IMG/VR virus record: IMGVR_UViG_3300042516_000050
Span: 1-20,102 of that record
Length of the DNA: 20,102 nt
Reading direction: 5' to 3' (one strand)
DNA from: a virus
Below the pieces are notes generated by a model, which saw nothing but the letters and a program-made list of their open reading frames with translations, was not told the DNA's origin and made no database searches. Positions within the stretch are counted from its first letter, which is position 1. Every line of letters starts with the position of its first letter. Below, in pieces: positions 6,390 through 15,555 of this stretch. A program made the position numbers and the translations under genes.

Positions 6390-7795
6390 ATTTTGGAGAA
6401 TGGTTGCCAGATCAGCCCGGAGTTACTGGTGCTGTGACGGATGCTAAGAACTGTTATCCCGTTGCTAACGGTTATGCGCCTTTTAGGTCTGAGGCTGATT
6501 ATTCTGATGCTGCTGCTCAGGATTTGCTTATTGCGTTTGGCGGTAAGTTTTCTGGTGAGGTGGCTTTATTTGCTGCTGGAGCGACTCAGGTTTACAAGTT
6601 TGACTCGTCTGATGCTAGTCTGGATGCTGCAACTACAACAGGCTATTCAACGGTTGAGAGTTGGGATGTAACGCAGTACGGGGCAAAGATGATTCTTGCT
6701 AACGGTCAGGATAAGTTGCAAGCCTTTGAGATCGGCGTATCGACTTATTTTGCGAATCTAGCTGCTGCTGCTCCTACGGCTAAATATGTCACAGTTGTTC
6801 GTGATTTCGTTGTTGCTGCTAACGATGGAACGGATGCGAACAAGGTCTATTGGTCAGACATTAACGATGAGACGGACTGGACTCCGGGTGCAGCTTCTCA
6901 GGCAGATACGCAGATCATCCCTGATGGTGGGGACATAACAGGTCTTTCTGGTGGGGAATACGGTCTAGTATTCCTTGAACGGGCGATTTACCGTATGAGT
7001 TACACGGGTAGCCCTTTCTTTTTCCAATTCGATGCGATCTCTAGGTCTTTGGGATGTATCTCTAATGGCTCAATTGCTCAATATGGCGGTATCACGTATT
7101 TCCTAGCTGATGACGGGTTTTATTCCTGTGACGGTCAATCAGTAAAATCTATCGGTGCTGAGAAGGTCAATAGATGGTTTTTTAACCATGTAATTCCGGG
7201 CGAAATATCTACAGGAATGTCAGCCACAGTTGACCCTATCCGAAAGTTAGTTATCTGGAAATTCAATAACTCTTTCGGTGGTAAAAATCTGTTGGTTTAT
7301 TCGATCAATTTGGATCGTTGGTCATACACAGACACTACAGCTAATTCTATTTCCTTTGTGCTAACGCCTTCAGCGACGTTAGAGCAGGTAGATAACTACA
7401 ATTCGAGTATTGATGCACTAGAGATCCCTCTGGATTCACGGGTATTTGCTGGTGGTCAGCTACTTTTTGCGGGTGTTTCTGGGGCTAAGATTATTGCTTT
7501 CTCTGGTCAGCCTAAGACAGCGAACATTACGACAGGCGATGTAGCCATTGGACGGTCTACGGTGACTTTGGTAAGGCCAACTGTGGACGGTGGAAGCGGG
7601 TCTGTAGCGATTTCTAGCCGTGATTTGCTTAATGAAGTGGTTGAATTTGGCTCTAACGTAGCTGCTGATGCTGAAAACCGTGTTTCCATCCGTTCTAACG
7701 GTGAATATCATCGTCTAAGACTGACTCCGACAGGGGATAACTGGGAAACAGCGGTAGGAATTGACGTAGAAGTAGTCAAGCAGGGTACTCGATGA
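6371..7795 (+). CDS. Tail nozzle / packaged-DNA stabilisation-like protein
   Basis: This 474-residue protein has the pattern of beta-propeller nozzle proteins that close the short tail and hold the packaged DNA (P22 gp10-like and T7 gp12-like in role). Typical parts are KLNFGEWLPDQPGVTGAVTDAKNCYP at the start (residues 5-30), a middle with VVAANDGTDANKVYWSDIND, and YGLVFLERAIYRMSY, then YFLADDGFYSCDG, consistent with propeller blades. The start at 6371 lies within the last codons of the preceding repeat gene, and the ribosome site is weak, so translation is probably coupled. The stop overlaps the next start as ATGA (7792-7795). Confidence 0.75.
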   Translation: MATTKLNFGEWLPDQPGVTGAVTDAKNCYPVANGYAPFRSEADYSDAAAQDLLIAFGGKFSGEVALFAAGATQVYKFDSSDASLDAATTTGYSTVESWDVTQYGAKMILANGQDKLQAFEIGVSTYFANLAAAAPTAKYVTVVRDFVVAANDGTDANKVYWSDINDETDWTPGAASQADTQIIPDGGDITGLSGGEYGLVFLERAIYRMSYTGSPFFFQFDAISRSLGCISNGSIAQYGGITYFLADDGFYSCDGQSVKSIGAEKVNRWFFNHVIPGEISTGMSATVDPIRKLVIWKFNNSFGGKNLLVYSINLDRWSYTDTTANSISFVLTPSATLEQVDNYNSSIDALEIPLDSRVFAGGQLLFAGVSGAKIIAFSGQPKTANITTGDVAIGRSTVTLVRPTVDGGSGSVAISSRDLLNEVVEFGSNVAADAENRVSIRSNGEYHRLRLTPTGDNWETAVGIDVEVVKQGTR

Positions 7796-8580
7796 GGCAA
7801 TTTCGTACATTACCGCCATTTGGAGGGGATCAGAGGGCTGTTGCTGAAGTCGTTCGTGGCATTATGGACGGAAAGACTAATAACACAGGTCTGATTACCC
7901 TAGCGACTAGCAATGCGGTTACAACTACCCTATTTGATGAGCGTATAGGCTTTGAGAGCCTGATTTTCTTCGTCCCGGTATCTGCGGCTGCTGAGGCTGA
8001 TTCGGCTCCCTATGGGGCGTTTCAGGACTCCACAGACCAGACAGCGGCTAATACGACTACAGGGTACGCAGTTACCTTTAACACAACAGATTATTCCAAT
8101 GGAGTTTACGTTTCCAATAGTTCTAGGCTAAACGTCAGGAATTATGGAATTTACAACATCCAGTTCTCGTTCCAGTACAAGAACACGACGAATGACGGTC
8201 AGGATATTGACATTTGGTTCAAGAAGAACGGCACTAACGTTGCTGGTTCCAATAGTCGGTTCCATATGCCAGCTAGAAAAAGTACGGGTGATCCTAGTCA
8301 CCTGATTACTGCGATGAATTATTTTCTGGAAATGAACGCAGGGGATTATGTTGAAGTATTCTGGAGAACTACGGATATTGGTGTTTCATTAGAACAATAT
8401 CCTACGAGTACAAGTCCTGATAGGCCATCAATTCCTAGTGCTATTGTTACGATGGCTTACGTTGCTCCATCGGCTACAACGAATTTGTACGTTTCTACTC
8501 AACAACAAGGTCAGGCAACCATTAGTCATTGGGCTAATAGTACGGCTGACAAAACTTACGGATACATAATAGTCGGATGA
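7792..8580 (+). CDS. Tail protein with a C1q-like beta domain
   Basis: This 262-residue protein has an N-terminal helical segment (FGGDQRAVAEVVRGIMDGK) of the kind seen in phage tail proteins, then LITLATSNAVTTTLFDERIG. A central jellyroll-like part holds YGIYNIQFSFQYKNT and DIDIWFKKNGTNV, near residues 120-150. This resembles C1q/TNF-type domains in fibres. The end (QATISHWANSTADKTYGYI) is a strand pattern common at phage protein C-termini. It overlaps both neighbours by ATGA, which ties it to the nozzle and to the GNAT-like gene. It is probably a fibre or tail-surface protein. Confidence 0.7.
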   Translation: MRQFRTLPPFGGDQRAVAEVVRGIMDGKTNNTGLITLATSNAVTTTLFDERIGFESLIFFVPVSAAAEADSAPYGAFQDSTDQTAANTTTGYAVTFNTTDYSNGVYVSNSSRLNVRNYGIYNIQFSFQYKNTTNDGQDIDIWFKKNGTNVAGSNSRFHMPARKSTGDPSHLITAMNYFLEMNAGDYVEVFWRTTDIGVSLEQYPTSTSPDRPSIPSAIVTMAYVAPSATTNLYVSTQQQGQATISHWANSTADKTYGYIIVG

Positions 8581-8978
8581 CAGAATGGAAATATATCGAG
8601 CCTGACCAACTCAGAAAGTGGTGGATGAGCGTCAAGCCGGGGTTAGACAAAATTAAGAGTGTCAGTTCTGAAAGTTGGATCGTGGAAGATGTGTACACGG
8701 ACTGCTGGAATCAGAAATCTGGCTTATGGGTTGGACTAGAGGATAACCATTTCAAAGCGTTCTTTATATTGCAACCATTGGGGGAAGAACTCCATATCTG
8801 GTGTGCTTGGACGTTAGAAAATGATTATCAGATGGTGCAAAAAGGTTTACAATTCATCAAAAATATGGCAAGGGAAAACGGTAACAAATACCTAACATTC
8901 TCAAGTCATAGACCGGGATGGGATCGTAGAGCTAAGTCTTACGGTTTCAGGCCTAGAAAGTGGATAAGCGAGGTCTAA
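8577..8978 (+). CDS. GNAT-like acetyltransferase-fold protein
   Basis: This 133-residue protein resembles small acetyltransferase-fold proteins coded in the tail region of short-tailed phages. Visible parts are LWVGLEDNHFKAFFILQPLG (residues about 50-69), HIWCAWTLEND, a helix GLQFIKNMARENG, then YLTFSSHRPGWDRRAKSYGF, which fits the end of a GNAT fold. A clear acetyl-CoA loop (Q/RxxGxG/A) is not seen, so it may be structural and not an active enzyme. The start overlaps the previous stop (ATGA), and the next gene follows one base after its stop. Confidence 0.65.
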   Translation: MTEWKYIEPDQLRKWWMSVKPGLDKIKSVSSESWIVEDVYTDCWNQKSGLWVGLEDNHFKAFFILQPLGEELHIWCAWTLENDYQMVQKGLQFIKNMARENGNKYLTFSSHRPGWDRRAKSYGFRPRKWISEV

Positions 8979-8979
8979 T

Positions 8980-9696
8980 ATGGGTGGTGGTGGCGGCGGT
9001 CAAACGCAAACATCAAGAACAGAGATAAGTCCTGAATTTAAGCCTTTTATCACTTATACGCTAGGTGAGGCTCAGAGGCTTTATCAAGGGATGCCAGCGG
9101 CTCCTGAGACCCTAGCGGTATCTCCATCAGAGGCTACTCAGCAAGCCCTACAGATGGCTCAACAACGGGCTATAGGCGGCTCTCCGCTACTCCGTGCTGG
9201 TCAGGCTGAACAACTAGCTACCATTGAAGGTCGTGGCGTTAATCCGTTTCTAGGCGGAGCTTTAGAGCAAGCGAATCGTCTCGCTGGTGAGCGTTATACC
9301 CAGAATATCCAAGAACTACAGTCTCAGGCTTCCTCTGCTGGTCGTTATGGCTCGTCTGCGATGGGACAACAGGCTGGTCGCGCACAAGACATCTTTGCTC
9401 GTGCATTAGCGGAACGAGGTGGTGAACTAGCGTATCAATCGGCTGAGGCTGAGAGGGCTAGACAGGTAGCGGCTGCTCAGGCTGCTCCACAGATGTCTGC
9501 GGCTGACTATGCTGATCTCCAACGACTGCTACAGGTTGGTCAGGCTAGAGAAGGCTACGAGCAACAGGCTATCCAAGGTCGATTGGCTGCTCAAGACCTA
9601 CCTTTGCAAAGATTACAACGTGCTGCTCAAGTTGTTTATGGTGCGCCGTTGGAGACTCGTTCTGAGTCAACATCTACACCGTCTGGAGGCAAATAA
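8980..9696 (+). CDS. Putative internal virion/ejection protein, Gln/Ala-rich
   Basis: This 238-residue protein starts with a Gly run (MGGGGGGQTQTSRTEISPEF), followed by mostly helical Ala/Gln/Arg-rich sequence. The helical part includes QQALQMAQQRAIGG, SAGRYGSSAMGQQAGRAQD and AEAERARQVAAAQAA. An N-terminal Gly stretch followed by a conserved acidic/aromatic start and then helices is seen in phage proteins that travel with the DNA. It has a GAGGT ribosome site. The stop overlaps the next start as TAATG (9694-9698). It is the first of four such genes in a row. The ejection role is inferred from composition and place. Confidence 0.65.
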   Translation: MGGGGGGQTQTSRTEISPEFKPFITYTLGEAQRLYQGMPAAPETLAVSPSEATQQALQMAQQRAIGGSPLLRAGQAEQLATIEGRGVNPFLGGALEQANRLAGERYTQNIQELQSQASSAGRYGSSAMGQQAGRAQDIFARALAERGGELAYQSAEAERARQVAAAQAAPQMSAADYADLQRLLQVGQAREGYEQQAIQGRLAAQDLPLQRLQRAAQVVYGAPLETRSESTSTPSGGK

Positions 9697-10169
9697 TGGG
9701 TGATCCAGTAACTATGGCAATGATTGGTGCTGGCGTAGGTGCTGTCACTAATCGTCGTAATCCATTACAGGGTGCGCTAATGGGTGGTGCGCTAGGTGGC
9801 TTTGGTGGTGCTGCAATGGGTGGGATTAAAGGTGCTAGTGCTGCTGCTAATGCTGCTCAGGCTGCGAATATCTCTGCACAGCCAGCGTTAGGCATGGCGG
9901 CTACACAAACTGCTGCTGGTCAGACATTGAACCAAGGATTAGGTGCAAGTTTGCTGTCGGGTGCTAAAAACGCATTTGGCGGTGTTAACACATTTGCTAA
10001 AGAAAATCCTTTGACTACTCAAGTCGGATTAGGTGCGTTACAAAGTGCAGTAACTCCTGTGCCTCCTCCTGAGATGGCTCCTCCTCCGGGCTTGATGCGT
10101 GGTCAGCAGTTTCAGATGGAACAGCCTACACAGTATGCAATGGGTAGCCCAAGAATTAGTCTGATCTAA
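9696..10169 (+). CDS. Gly-zipper-rich putative ejection protein
   Basis: This 157-residue protein is very Gly/Ala/Met-rich in its first half (IGAGVGAVTNRR, then GALMGGALGGFGGAAMGG). Such GxxxG spacing favours helix packing in membranes. The second half is Gln/Pro-rich, with a PPPEMAPPPG stretch. In short-tailed phages, a small protein of this kind is ejected to help form a channel across the cell envelope. It is coupled to the previous gene through TAATG. No family name is claimed. Confidence 0.6.
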   Translation: MGDPVTMAMIGAGVGAVTNRRNPLQGALMGGALGGFGGAAMGGIKGASAAANAAQAANISAQPALGMAATQTAAGQTLNQGLGASLLSGAKNAFGGVNTFAKENPLTTQVGLGALQSAVTPVPPPEMAPPPGLMRGQQFQMEQPTQYAMGSPRISLI

Positions 10170-10177
10170 GGTGACGT

Positions 10178-11923
10178 ATGGCTATTGAAGATTATCTCCC
10201 TAACGTCTTTGGTGGTGCGCCTACCATGTATCAGGGTTTACTTAACCCAAAGGATCAGGCTGCTCTACAAAAACGTGCAAATCTAGGTGGATTACTAGGA
10301 TTTGCTGGCGCATTGGCTCAGGGCATGAGTCCACAGGGCTATCGTCGATCTGCGTTACAGAACGTCTTATCTGCTCTAGGTGCTGGTTACGGCGGTGCTG
10401 CTCAGACGTATGAATCTGGTATTAACCAGTTAGCGAACGTGCAGAAGTTGCAGCAGTCTCAGGCTCAGATGCAAGCGATTAACCAATTGCTGCAAGACCC
10501 ACGAGTAGCTAACGACCCGATGATGGTTGCTTACATCCGGGCTAATCCTGCTGAGGCTATTAAATACTTTGCTGAGATGGCTCCGTTGCAACAGGCGGTA
10601 GCTGGAACTGCACCAGTAACAACTGCCCGTCCTGTAACTACTACAACTGCTGAGACTGTAACTCCTCCTCCGGCTGTAACAGCGACTATTGCGGAACCTT
10701 CTACTGCGGTTTCTGGTGCTGTTTCAACTACACCAGAAGCGGCTGCTGTACCAGTAAAAGCAGAATTGCCACCAGTTACTGTCCAAGAAAGCCCAACTTT
10801 TGATTTACAGAATCAAAAACAGAGCTTAATGGATGAAATTAATGCGTTAAGTGCAACTAATCAACGTATAGCAAAAGACCCAAGACTTGTAGGTAAAACA
10901 GCCATAGATTTTAGGGCTGCAAATAACGCTCAAATTACAAATTTACAGAATCAAATCAAGGAAATTGATACCCAAATTAATAGGGTTTCTGTAGCAAACT
11001 TTGATTTTAGTTCTGTTATCAATTCGGTTCCAGATCAATTTAAGGGACGAATTAAGGCAATTCAAAATACGGCAAAAGGTGGCACTCTTTCAATGGAGAA
11101 GTTATCTGACCGTATTGACGGTGTTTTGAACGATGCTAATCAATTTTCTTCAAAGCAAGTTGATTTCACCAATGAAAATAGATCATTGTTTGGTTCAATG
11201 TTCAAAAATGCTGATGGAACTCCAAAACCAATGGAGTTAGCAAGTGGTGATGAGTTACGTGGATTTCTTGCAGAAAAGCAAAGGCGTGATAAAGAATTGC
11301 GTATTGCTGGTCGTCCACAAACAACGGTTAATGTCACCGATAAAGTTTTAGCTGGTGAACGTGCTAAGGCTCAATCTCGTGCTGAAGAAGCTGCTATGAA
11401 CGCACAATCAGCAGCCTCTGATGTAAAGGCTATTGTTGATATTTTGCAGCCTTATCGTGGTGGTGCTTGGCAAGACTTTGCAGGTCAGATCGGTGCTTAT
11501 ATGCCGGGTACTAAAGCAGAGCAATTAGCTACTGCTAGACAGACCGCAGAAGCTATTAGGGCTAAATTGGCTCCTACCTTGCGTGTTGAAGGGTCTGGTG
11601 CTACGTCTGACTTTGAAATCAAGTCGTTCCTGTCTGCGATTCCCTCCTTGTTTAATACAAGAGAAGGTAGACAAACATTGGCTACTTATGCTCAACGATT
11701 GGCTGATCGGGCTGCCGCTGCTGCTGACGTTCGTGCTGAATTGATTCAGTCTGACACATTTGGTGTTGAAGCTTTTAGGAAGGCCATGAAAGATCGTGGT
11801 TTAGATAAAGTATTTACTCCTGAAGATTTGAAAATATTGCGTGGTGGTGCTGCTACTACTGATGCTGGAACTAATCTGAGTCCAGAGGGTCAAAAAGCAT
11901 TTGAGAAGTACAGAACGAGGTAA
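10178..11923 (+). CDS. Large putative ejection (internal virion) protein 1
   Basis: This 581-residue protein has an AAGGTGA ribosome site. The N-terminal 135 residues are Ala/Gly/Gln helices (LGGLLGFAGALAQGM, YGGAAQTYESGINQL, KLQQSQAQMQAINQLLQ). A Thr/Pro/Val-rich linker spans about 145-205. A coiled-coil-prone, more AT-rich middle follows (about 205-385, with NAQITNLQNQIKEIDTQINR). The C-terminal part is helical (RAEEAAMNAQSAASDVKAIV, TLRVEGSGATSDFEIKSF). The motif VEGSGATSDFE recurs, from memory, in such large phage internal proteins. Its place between the nozzle/tail genes and the fibre is usual for DNA-ejection proteins. No transglycosylase motif was found. Confidence 0.65.
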   Translation: MAIEDYLPNVFGGAPTMYQGLLNPKDQAALQKRANLGGLLGFAGALAQGMSPQGYRRSALQNVLSALGAGYGGAAQTYESGINQLANVQKLQQSQAQMQAINQLLQDPRVANDPMMVAYIRANPAEAIKYFAEMAPLQQAVAGTAPVTTARPVTTTTAETVTPPPAVTATIAEPSTAVSGAVSTTPEAAAVPVKAELPPVTVQESPTFDLQNQKQSLMDEINALSATNQRIAKDPRLVGKTAIDFRAANNAQITNLQNQIKEIDTQINRVSVANFDFSSVINSVPDQFKGRIKAIQNTAKGGTLSMEKLSDRIDGVLNDANQFSSKQVDFTNENRSLFGSMFKNADGTPKPMELASGDELRGFLAEKQRRDKELRIAGRPQTTVNVTDKVLAGERAKAQSRAEEAAMNAQSAASDVKAIVDILQPYRGGAWQDFAGQIGAYMPGTKAEQLATARQTAEAIRAKLAPTLRVEGSGATSDFEIKSFLSAIPSLFNTREGRQTLATYAQRLADRAAAAADVRAELIQSDTFGVEAFRKAMKDRGLDKVFTPEDLKILRGGAATTDAGTNLSPEGQKAFEKYRTR

Positions 11924-11925
11924 TT

Positions 11926-13611
11926 ATGGCTGTCACTCTCCAAGATTTAGAACAAGCACTTATTAGTGCCGATAAAGCTGGTGATACCACTAGCGCACGT
12001 TTATTAGCTGCTGAGATTTCAAAGATTCAGCAGAGTCAACAGCCACAAGAAGGTGGCGTAATGACTGGTGCTGGTAAGCGTGTTAGCCAAGTTACTGAAG
12101 GCATAAGAGGTACTGGCTTAAGAATTGGCGAGGCTGTAGGTCTTGTTTCTCCTGAAGCTCTAGGTCGTTATCAGCAGCAGATTCAGGAAGAACGCTCTGT
12201 AATGTCTCCGACTTATAGAAGCCTAACCCCAGAGGGGGCTAAGGAGATCGTTGGCTCAACTGGTGTTGACGTTCTTGGCTCTCTTATGGGTGGTCTAGGT
12301 CTTAGGGCTGCTCGTGCTGGATTTAACCCATTGTTGCCGACTACGGTTCCAGAGGCTGCTGCTGGTGGCTCTATTTACTCTTTGACTACACCTAGTGCTA
12401 CTGGCACAGAGATGCTATCTAAGGCTGGTGTAAGTGGTGTCACAGGTGGTATCACTCAGTTTGGCTTACGTCAGGTAGGTTTGGCTCCACAAGTTCCTTC
12501 TGGCCTAAAGGAACAGCAGAAAGAAGTAGCTAGAAGGGCTTTGCAGCAGGGTTTCGTACTTGATCCTACGCAGATTACCGGGATTGGTGGTGAGCTTAAA
12601 GAAGGCATGAAACGTAACTTGCCGATTGCTCGTCGTGCCTTTACTCGTCTTGAGGATGCCAATCAGGAACAGACTAATAACATTGCAAAAACATTAATCA
12701 ATGTTCCTCAGTCTGCTAAGTTGACTAATGAAACGATGCAGACAGCCTATAACTCTGCGTTGCGTAATTACAAGTCGCTTGAGCAAGTTCCTTCAATTAT
12801 GGGGAACCAGAACTATCTGAACGAAATTAACGCTCAGTTGGCAAGGTTGAACAACATTCCTGCTCAACAGCGCAAATCTATTGATAAAAGAGCAATTCGT
12901 ATTCTTAACGAGTACAAAGATTTTGCGACTAATCCTATAACCGGGGAACAGGCGTTTATCCGGGCTAAGGCTATTGGTGATGACTTGTTTGAGGCTCAAA
13001 AGAGTGGCTCAACAATCGCGTCAGACGCTTTTAAAGGGCTTAGGAGATCGTTTGAAGATGCTATCGAGACTCATCTGGCTAGTCCTGCCAATCTCATGCG
13101 TGCCAATGGTCAAGGAGCATTAGATCAGTTCCGCACAGGCAGAAAGACATTAGCAGATTGGTATCTAATTAAAGATGCCTTTAACGAAAGCACAGGCAAT
13201 GTAAGTGCTGCTACGTTGGCTAGAAAGCTGTCTAAAAAGCCTACTTACGGTACGACTGGAGAACCGATAGAAACCGCTGCGATGTTAAGTGGTGCGTTTC
13301 CTCGTGCTTTCCCATCTAGCGGAACTGTTGAAGGTCAGTCGTTTAGAACAGTTGCTGATATTACTGGGTTGGCATTATCGCCATTGGCTTATGCTGCTAC
13401 ATCTCAACCAGTCAGGAATGTTCTCGGTCAGCGATACTTTGGCGCAAAACCAGAGGGTTTAATTGGTCGTGCCTATGGCGGTATCTCAACGGCTGGAGGC
13501 TATTTGCCTGAGCCAGCTAGGACAACATTTGGTCGTGCGCTAACGGCAGCAGAACAGCAGATGCTTAACGAGCAGTTGCAGCCAACCAATTTCGGGCTAT
13601 TGGGTCAGTAA
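11926..13611 (+). CDS. Large putative ejection (internal virion) protein 2
   Basis: This 561-residue protein starts with a helical hairpin (LEQALISADKAGDTTSARLL, then AAEISKIQ) that I know from many phage DNA-ejection proteins. A Gly/Ala-rich, potentially membrane-active part follows (VDVLGSLMGGLGLRAARAG, VSGVTGGITQFGLRQ, about 125-190). The middle, about 200-430, is long and helical (KEVARRALQQGFVLDPTQIT, RAIRILNEYKDF). A GAGGTAATT ribosome site lies 2 bases from the previous stop. It probably leaves the virion with the DNA and spans the host envelope. No catalytic site is visible. Confidence 0.65.
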   Translation: MAVTLQDLEQALISADKAGDTTSARLLAAEISKIQQSQQPQEGGVMTGAGKRVSQVTEGIRGTGLRIGEAVGLVSPEALGRYQQQIQEERSVMSPTYRSLTPEGAKEIVGSTGVDVLGSLMGGLGLRAARAGFNPLLPTTVPEAAAGGSIYSLTTPSATGTEMLSKAGVSGVTGGITQFGLRQVGLAPQVPSGLKEQQKEVARRALQQGFVLDPTQITGIGGELKEGMKRNLPIARRAFTRLEDANQEQTNNIAKTLINVPQSAKLTNETMQTAYNSALRNYKSLEQVPSIMGNQNYLNEINAQLARLNNIPAQQRKSIDKRAIRILNEYKDFATNPITGEQAFIRAKAIGDDLFEAQKSGSTIASDAFKGLRRSFEDAIETHLASPANLMRANGQGALDQFRTGRKTLADWYLIKDAFNESTGNVSAATLARKLSKKPTYGTTGEPIETAAMLSGAFPRAFPSSGTVEGQSFRTVADITGLALSPLAYAATSQPVRNVLGQRYFGAKPEGLIGRAYGGISTAGGYLPEPARTTFGRALTAAEQQMLNEQLQPTNFGLLGQ

Positions 13612-13620
13612 GGAATAATC

Positions 13621-14577
13621 ATGCCAAAGAACAAAGTTAGCGAATACAGCGCAACAGCGGCTAATAACACCGACATTGGTGGAATTAACATTGCTGAAGG
13701 GTGTGCGCCTAGTGGTATCAATAACGCTATCCGTGAGCTTATGGCTCAACTTAAGGATATGCAATCCGGTACTGATGGGGATAGTTTTACCGTTGGTGGT
13801 GGCTTAAGTGTTTCTGGTACTGCTACGTTCTCAAACTCAGTAATTCTAGGTGGATCTGCGACTGCTACGACCCAATCCTCTACGGATGATTCTACTAAGG
13901 TCGCTACTACGGCCTTTGTTAAGGATGTGGCATTGCCTGATACTTCTGGCAACGGCATAGTTGCTCGTACAGGTGCTTTGACCGTAACAAACAGAACGAT
14001 TACTGCTGGGACTGGCATTACCGTTACTAACGGTGACGGGGTATCTGGAAACCCGACGATTGCTAATGATGGTGTTACAAGTGTTGACGGCAAAACAGGT
14101 GCGGTAACTACATTAGTCTCTGGAACTGCGGTTGGTGCATCTGGAACAAGTGTTGAGTTTACTGGCATCCCGTCTTGGGTTAAGCGGGTTACTGTTATGT
14201 TGAGTGGTGTTAGTACAAATGGTAGTAGCGGGTTTTTATTGCAGATTGGTACTTCAGGCGGCATGGAAGATACTGGCTATATATCTGGCACATCTAACGT
14301 TGGTAGCGGTGTCGTAGGATCACTTGTTACATCAACTTCAGGATTTGTAATACTTACTGGAACTGCTGCGACATCTACAAATAGTGGAGCAATAACGGTA
14401 TCTACTTTAGGAAGCAATATTTGGGTTGCTAGTGGAACAATGTACTACTCTGGAGTAGCAACTGTGATGACAGCGGGTACTAAAACAACGTCTGCAACAT
14501 TAGATCGAGTCCGAATTACTACGATTAATGGCACAAACACATTTGATGCTGGAACTATTAACATTCTGTACGAATAA
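13621..14577 (+). CDS. Tail fibre protein
   Basis: This 318-residue protein has the classic phage fibre N-terminus: KVSEYSATAANNTDIGGINI, then AEGCAPSGINNAIRELMAQL. It continues with VGGGLSVSGTATFSNSV and STDDSTKVATTAFVKD, which match fibre shaft segments. The shaft goes on as TALTVTNRTITAGTGITVTN-like beta repeats. The last 150 residues (from about VEFTGIPSWVKRVTVMLSGV) form a beta domain likely to be the tip. AAGGAATAATC gives a good ribosome site. It is the last large virion gene before the membrane and lysis genes, and likely contacts the host receptor. Confidence 0.85.
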   Translation: MPKNKVSEYSATAANNTDIGGINIAEGCAPSGINNAIRELMAQLKDMQSGTDGDSFTVGGGLSVSGTATFSNSVILGGSATATTQSSTDDSTKVATTAFVKDVALPDTSGNGIVARTGALTVTNRTITAGTGITVTNGDGVSGNPTIANDGVTSVDGKTGAVTTLVSGTAVGASGTSVEFTGIPSWVKRVTVMLSGVSTNGSSGFLLQIGTSGGMEDTGYISGTSNVGSGVVGSLVTSTSGFVILTGTAATSTNSGAITVSTLGSNIWVASGTMYYSGVATVMTAGTKTTSATLDRVRITTINGTNTFDAGTINILYE

Positions 14578-14578
14578 C

Positions 14579-14857
14579 ATGGAAAACTTATTCTCTCAAA
14601 TCGTCGTAGGTATTGGTGGTCTAGGTGCAGGAGCTTGGGCTATGTATCAGAAGATTCAGGCCGATAACCGGAACAATAAGTCTGCTGAGATAACCGATGC
14701 TGCATGGCAACAGGTTATTGCTACCTTACGTGAAGAAGTTGAACGTATGTCAGAGCGTCTTGCTAAGGTAGAAGAACAGAACCGTAAGTGCGAGGAGCAT
14801 AACGAGGAATTGCGTCGTGAGTTAAGCGATATAAAGATGCGTCTCCATGTAGAGTGA
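14579..14857 (+). CDS. Small membrane-anchored coiled-coil protein
   Basis: This 92-residue protein has an N-terminal hydrophobic segment (LFSQIVVGIGGLGAGAWAMY, residues 4-23) followed by a long charged helix with a heptad-like pattern (REEVERMSERLAKVEEQNRK). I chose the ATG at 14579 (one base after the fibre stop) over an in-frame ATG at 14528, because the latter overlaps the fibre gene's end and adds 17 residues before the membrane segment. The ribosome site is weak, so coupling is likely. It could be a holin of the single-helix type or a spanin-like accessory. Function is not decided. Confidence 0.65.
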   Translation: MENLFSQIVVGIGGLGAGAWAMYQKIQADNRNNKSAEITDAAWQQVIATLREEVERMSERLAKVEEQNRKCEEHNEELRRELSDIKMRLHVE

Positions 14858-15555
14858 TTGACCCGATCACAATCGCCGCAGCTTACCGCGCTTGCACCAC
14901 AGCCATCGATCTTGCCAAGAAGGGCGTTGAGTTATACAAGCAGATCAAGAGTACCAGCGGAGATGTCAGCGACGTACTGAAAGACCTAAAAGAACAGTAC
15001 CACAAGATAGTCGATCCTAGTCCTGAGCAGAAGAAGCAATATAACGAAGAAGTAAAGAAGGTTCAGGAAGTAGCCAAGGCTGTACCAGATGATGTTCTTA
15101 GCGATATTTGGTCGAATCTAGGTACATTTATCGACCAGTACGAGGCTCTGGTAAAGATTTATGTCCAGAGTGAAGCAGCGGCTAAAGAGGTCTATAGAGG
15201 AGATTTATCGTTAGGCCGTAGGGCATTAGAGAGGATCAGGCTGGAATCCAAACTTAACGAGATGTTGGCTCAGGTCAGGGAGCAGATGGTCTATAACACT
15301 CCACCGGAACTAGGTTCTGTATGGGCAAGGTTTGAGAAGGCATGGGCTGACATCCAGAACGAGCAAGCAGATGCTCTGGCGATAGAGACTAGAAAGATTC
15401 AAGCGGCTCGATGGCAACGAAGGCAACAGATAAATCGGGTAAAAAGTCAGCTGGCATGGATTGGGGCAGTCGTTCTTACAATTCTATGGGCAATAATGCT
15501 AATGGTGCTGATAGTAAGAAGCGAGACGATGAGAACATCCCTTGGACATTATTGA
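14854..15555 (+). CDS. Helical protein with a C-terminal membrane anchor
   Basis: This 233-residue protein starts at GTG, overlapping the previous stop as GTGA (14854-14857). Residues 1-195 are charged and helical (DLAKKGVELYKQIKS, LKDLKEQYHKIVDP, RARLE-like runs around RRALERIRLESKLNEM). Residues 200-221 are a strong membrane segment (LAWIGAVVLTILWAIMLMVL), followed by a short basic tail. It resembles conserved small-phage proteins in the same place before the endolysin, whose function is unknown. The last 145 bases overlap the next gene in another frame. It may be an anchored cytoplasmic or periplasmic protein of the late stage. Confidence 0.65.
   Translation: MIDPITIAAAYRACTTAIDLAKKGVELYKQIKSTSGDVSDVLKDLKEQYHKIVDPSPEQKKQYNEEVKKVQEVAKAVPDDVLSDIWSNLGTFIDQYEALVKIYVQSEAAAKEVYRGDLSLGRRALERIRLESKLNEMLAQVREQMVYNTPPELGSVWARFEKAWADIQNEQADALAIETRKIQAARWQRRQQINRVKSQLAWIGAVVLTILWAIMLMVLIVRSETMRTSLGHY

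Noticed and set aside
13746-14264. Long open frame (172 codons) on the minus strand inside the fibre gene
   Set aside because: It lies fully antisense to a well-recognised fibre gene. Its Pro/Val-rich product mirrors Gly/Thr codons of the sense strand, and it has no ribosome site or operon partner.
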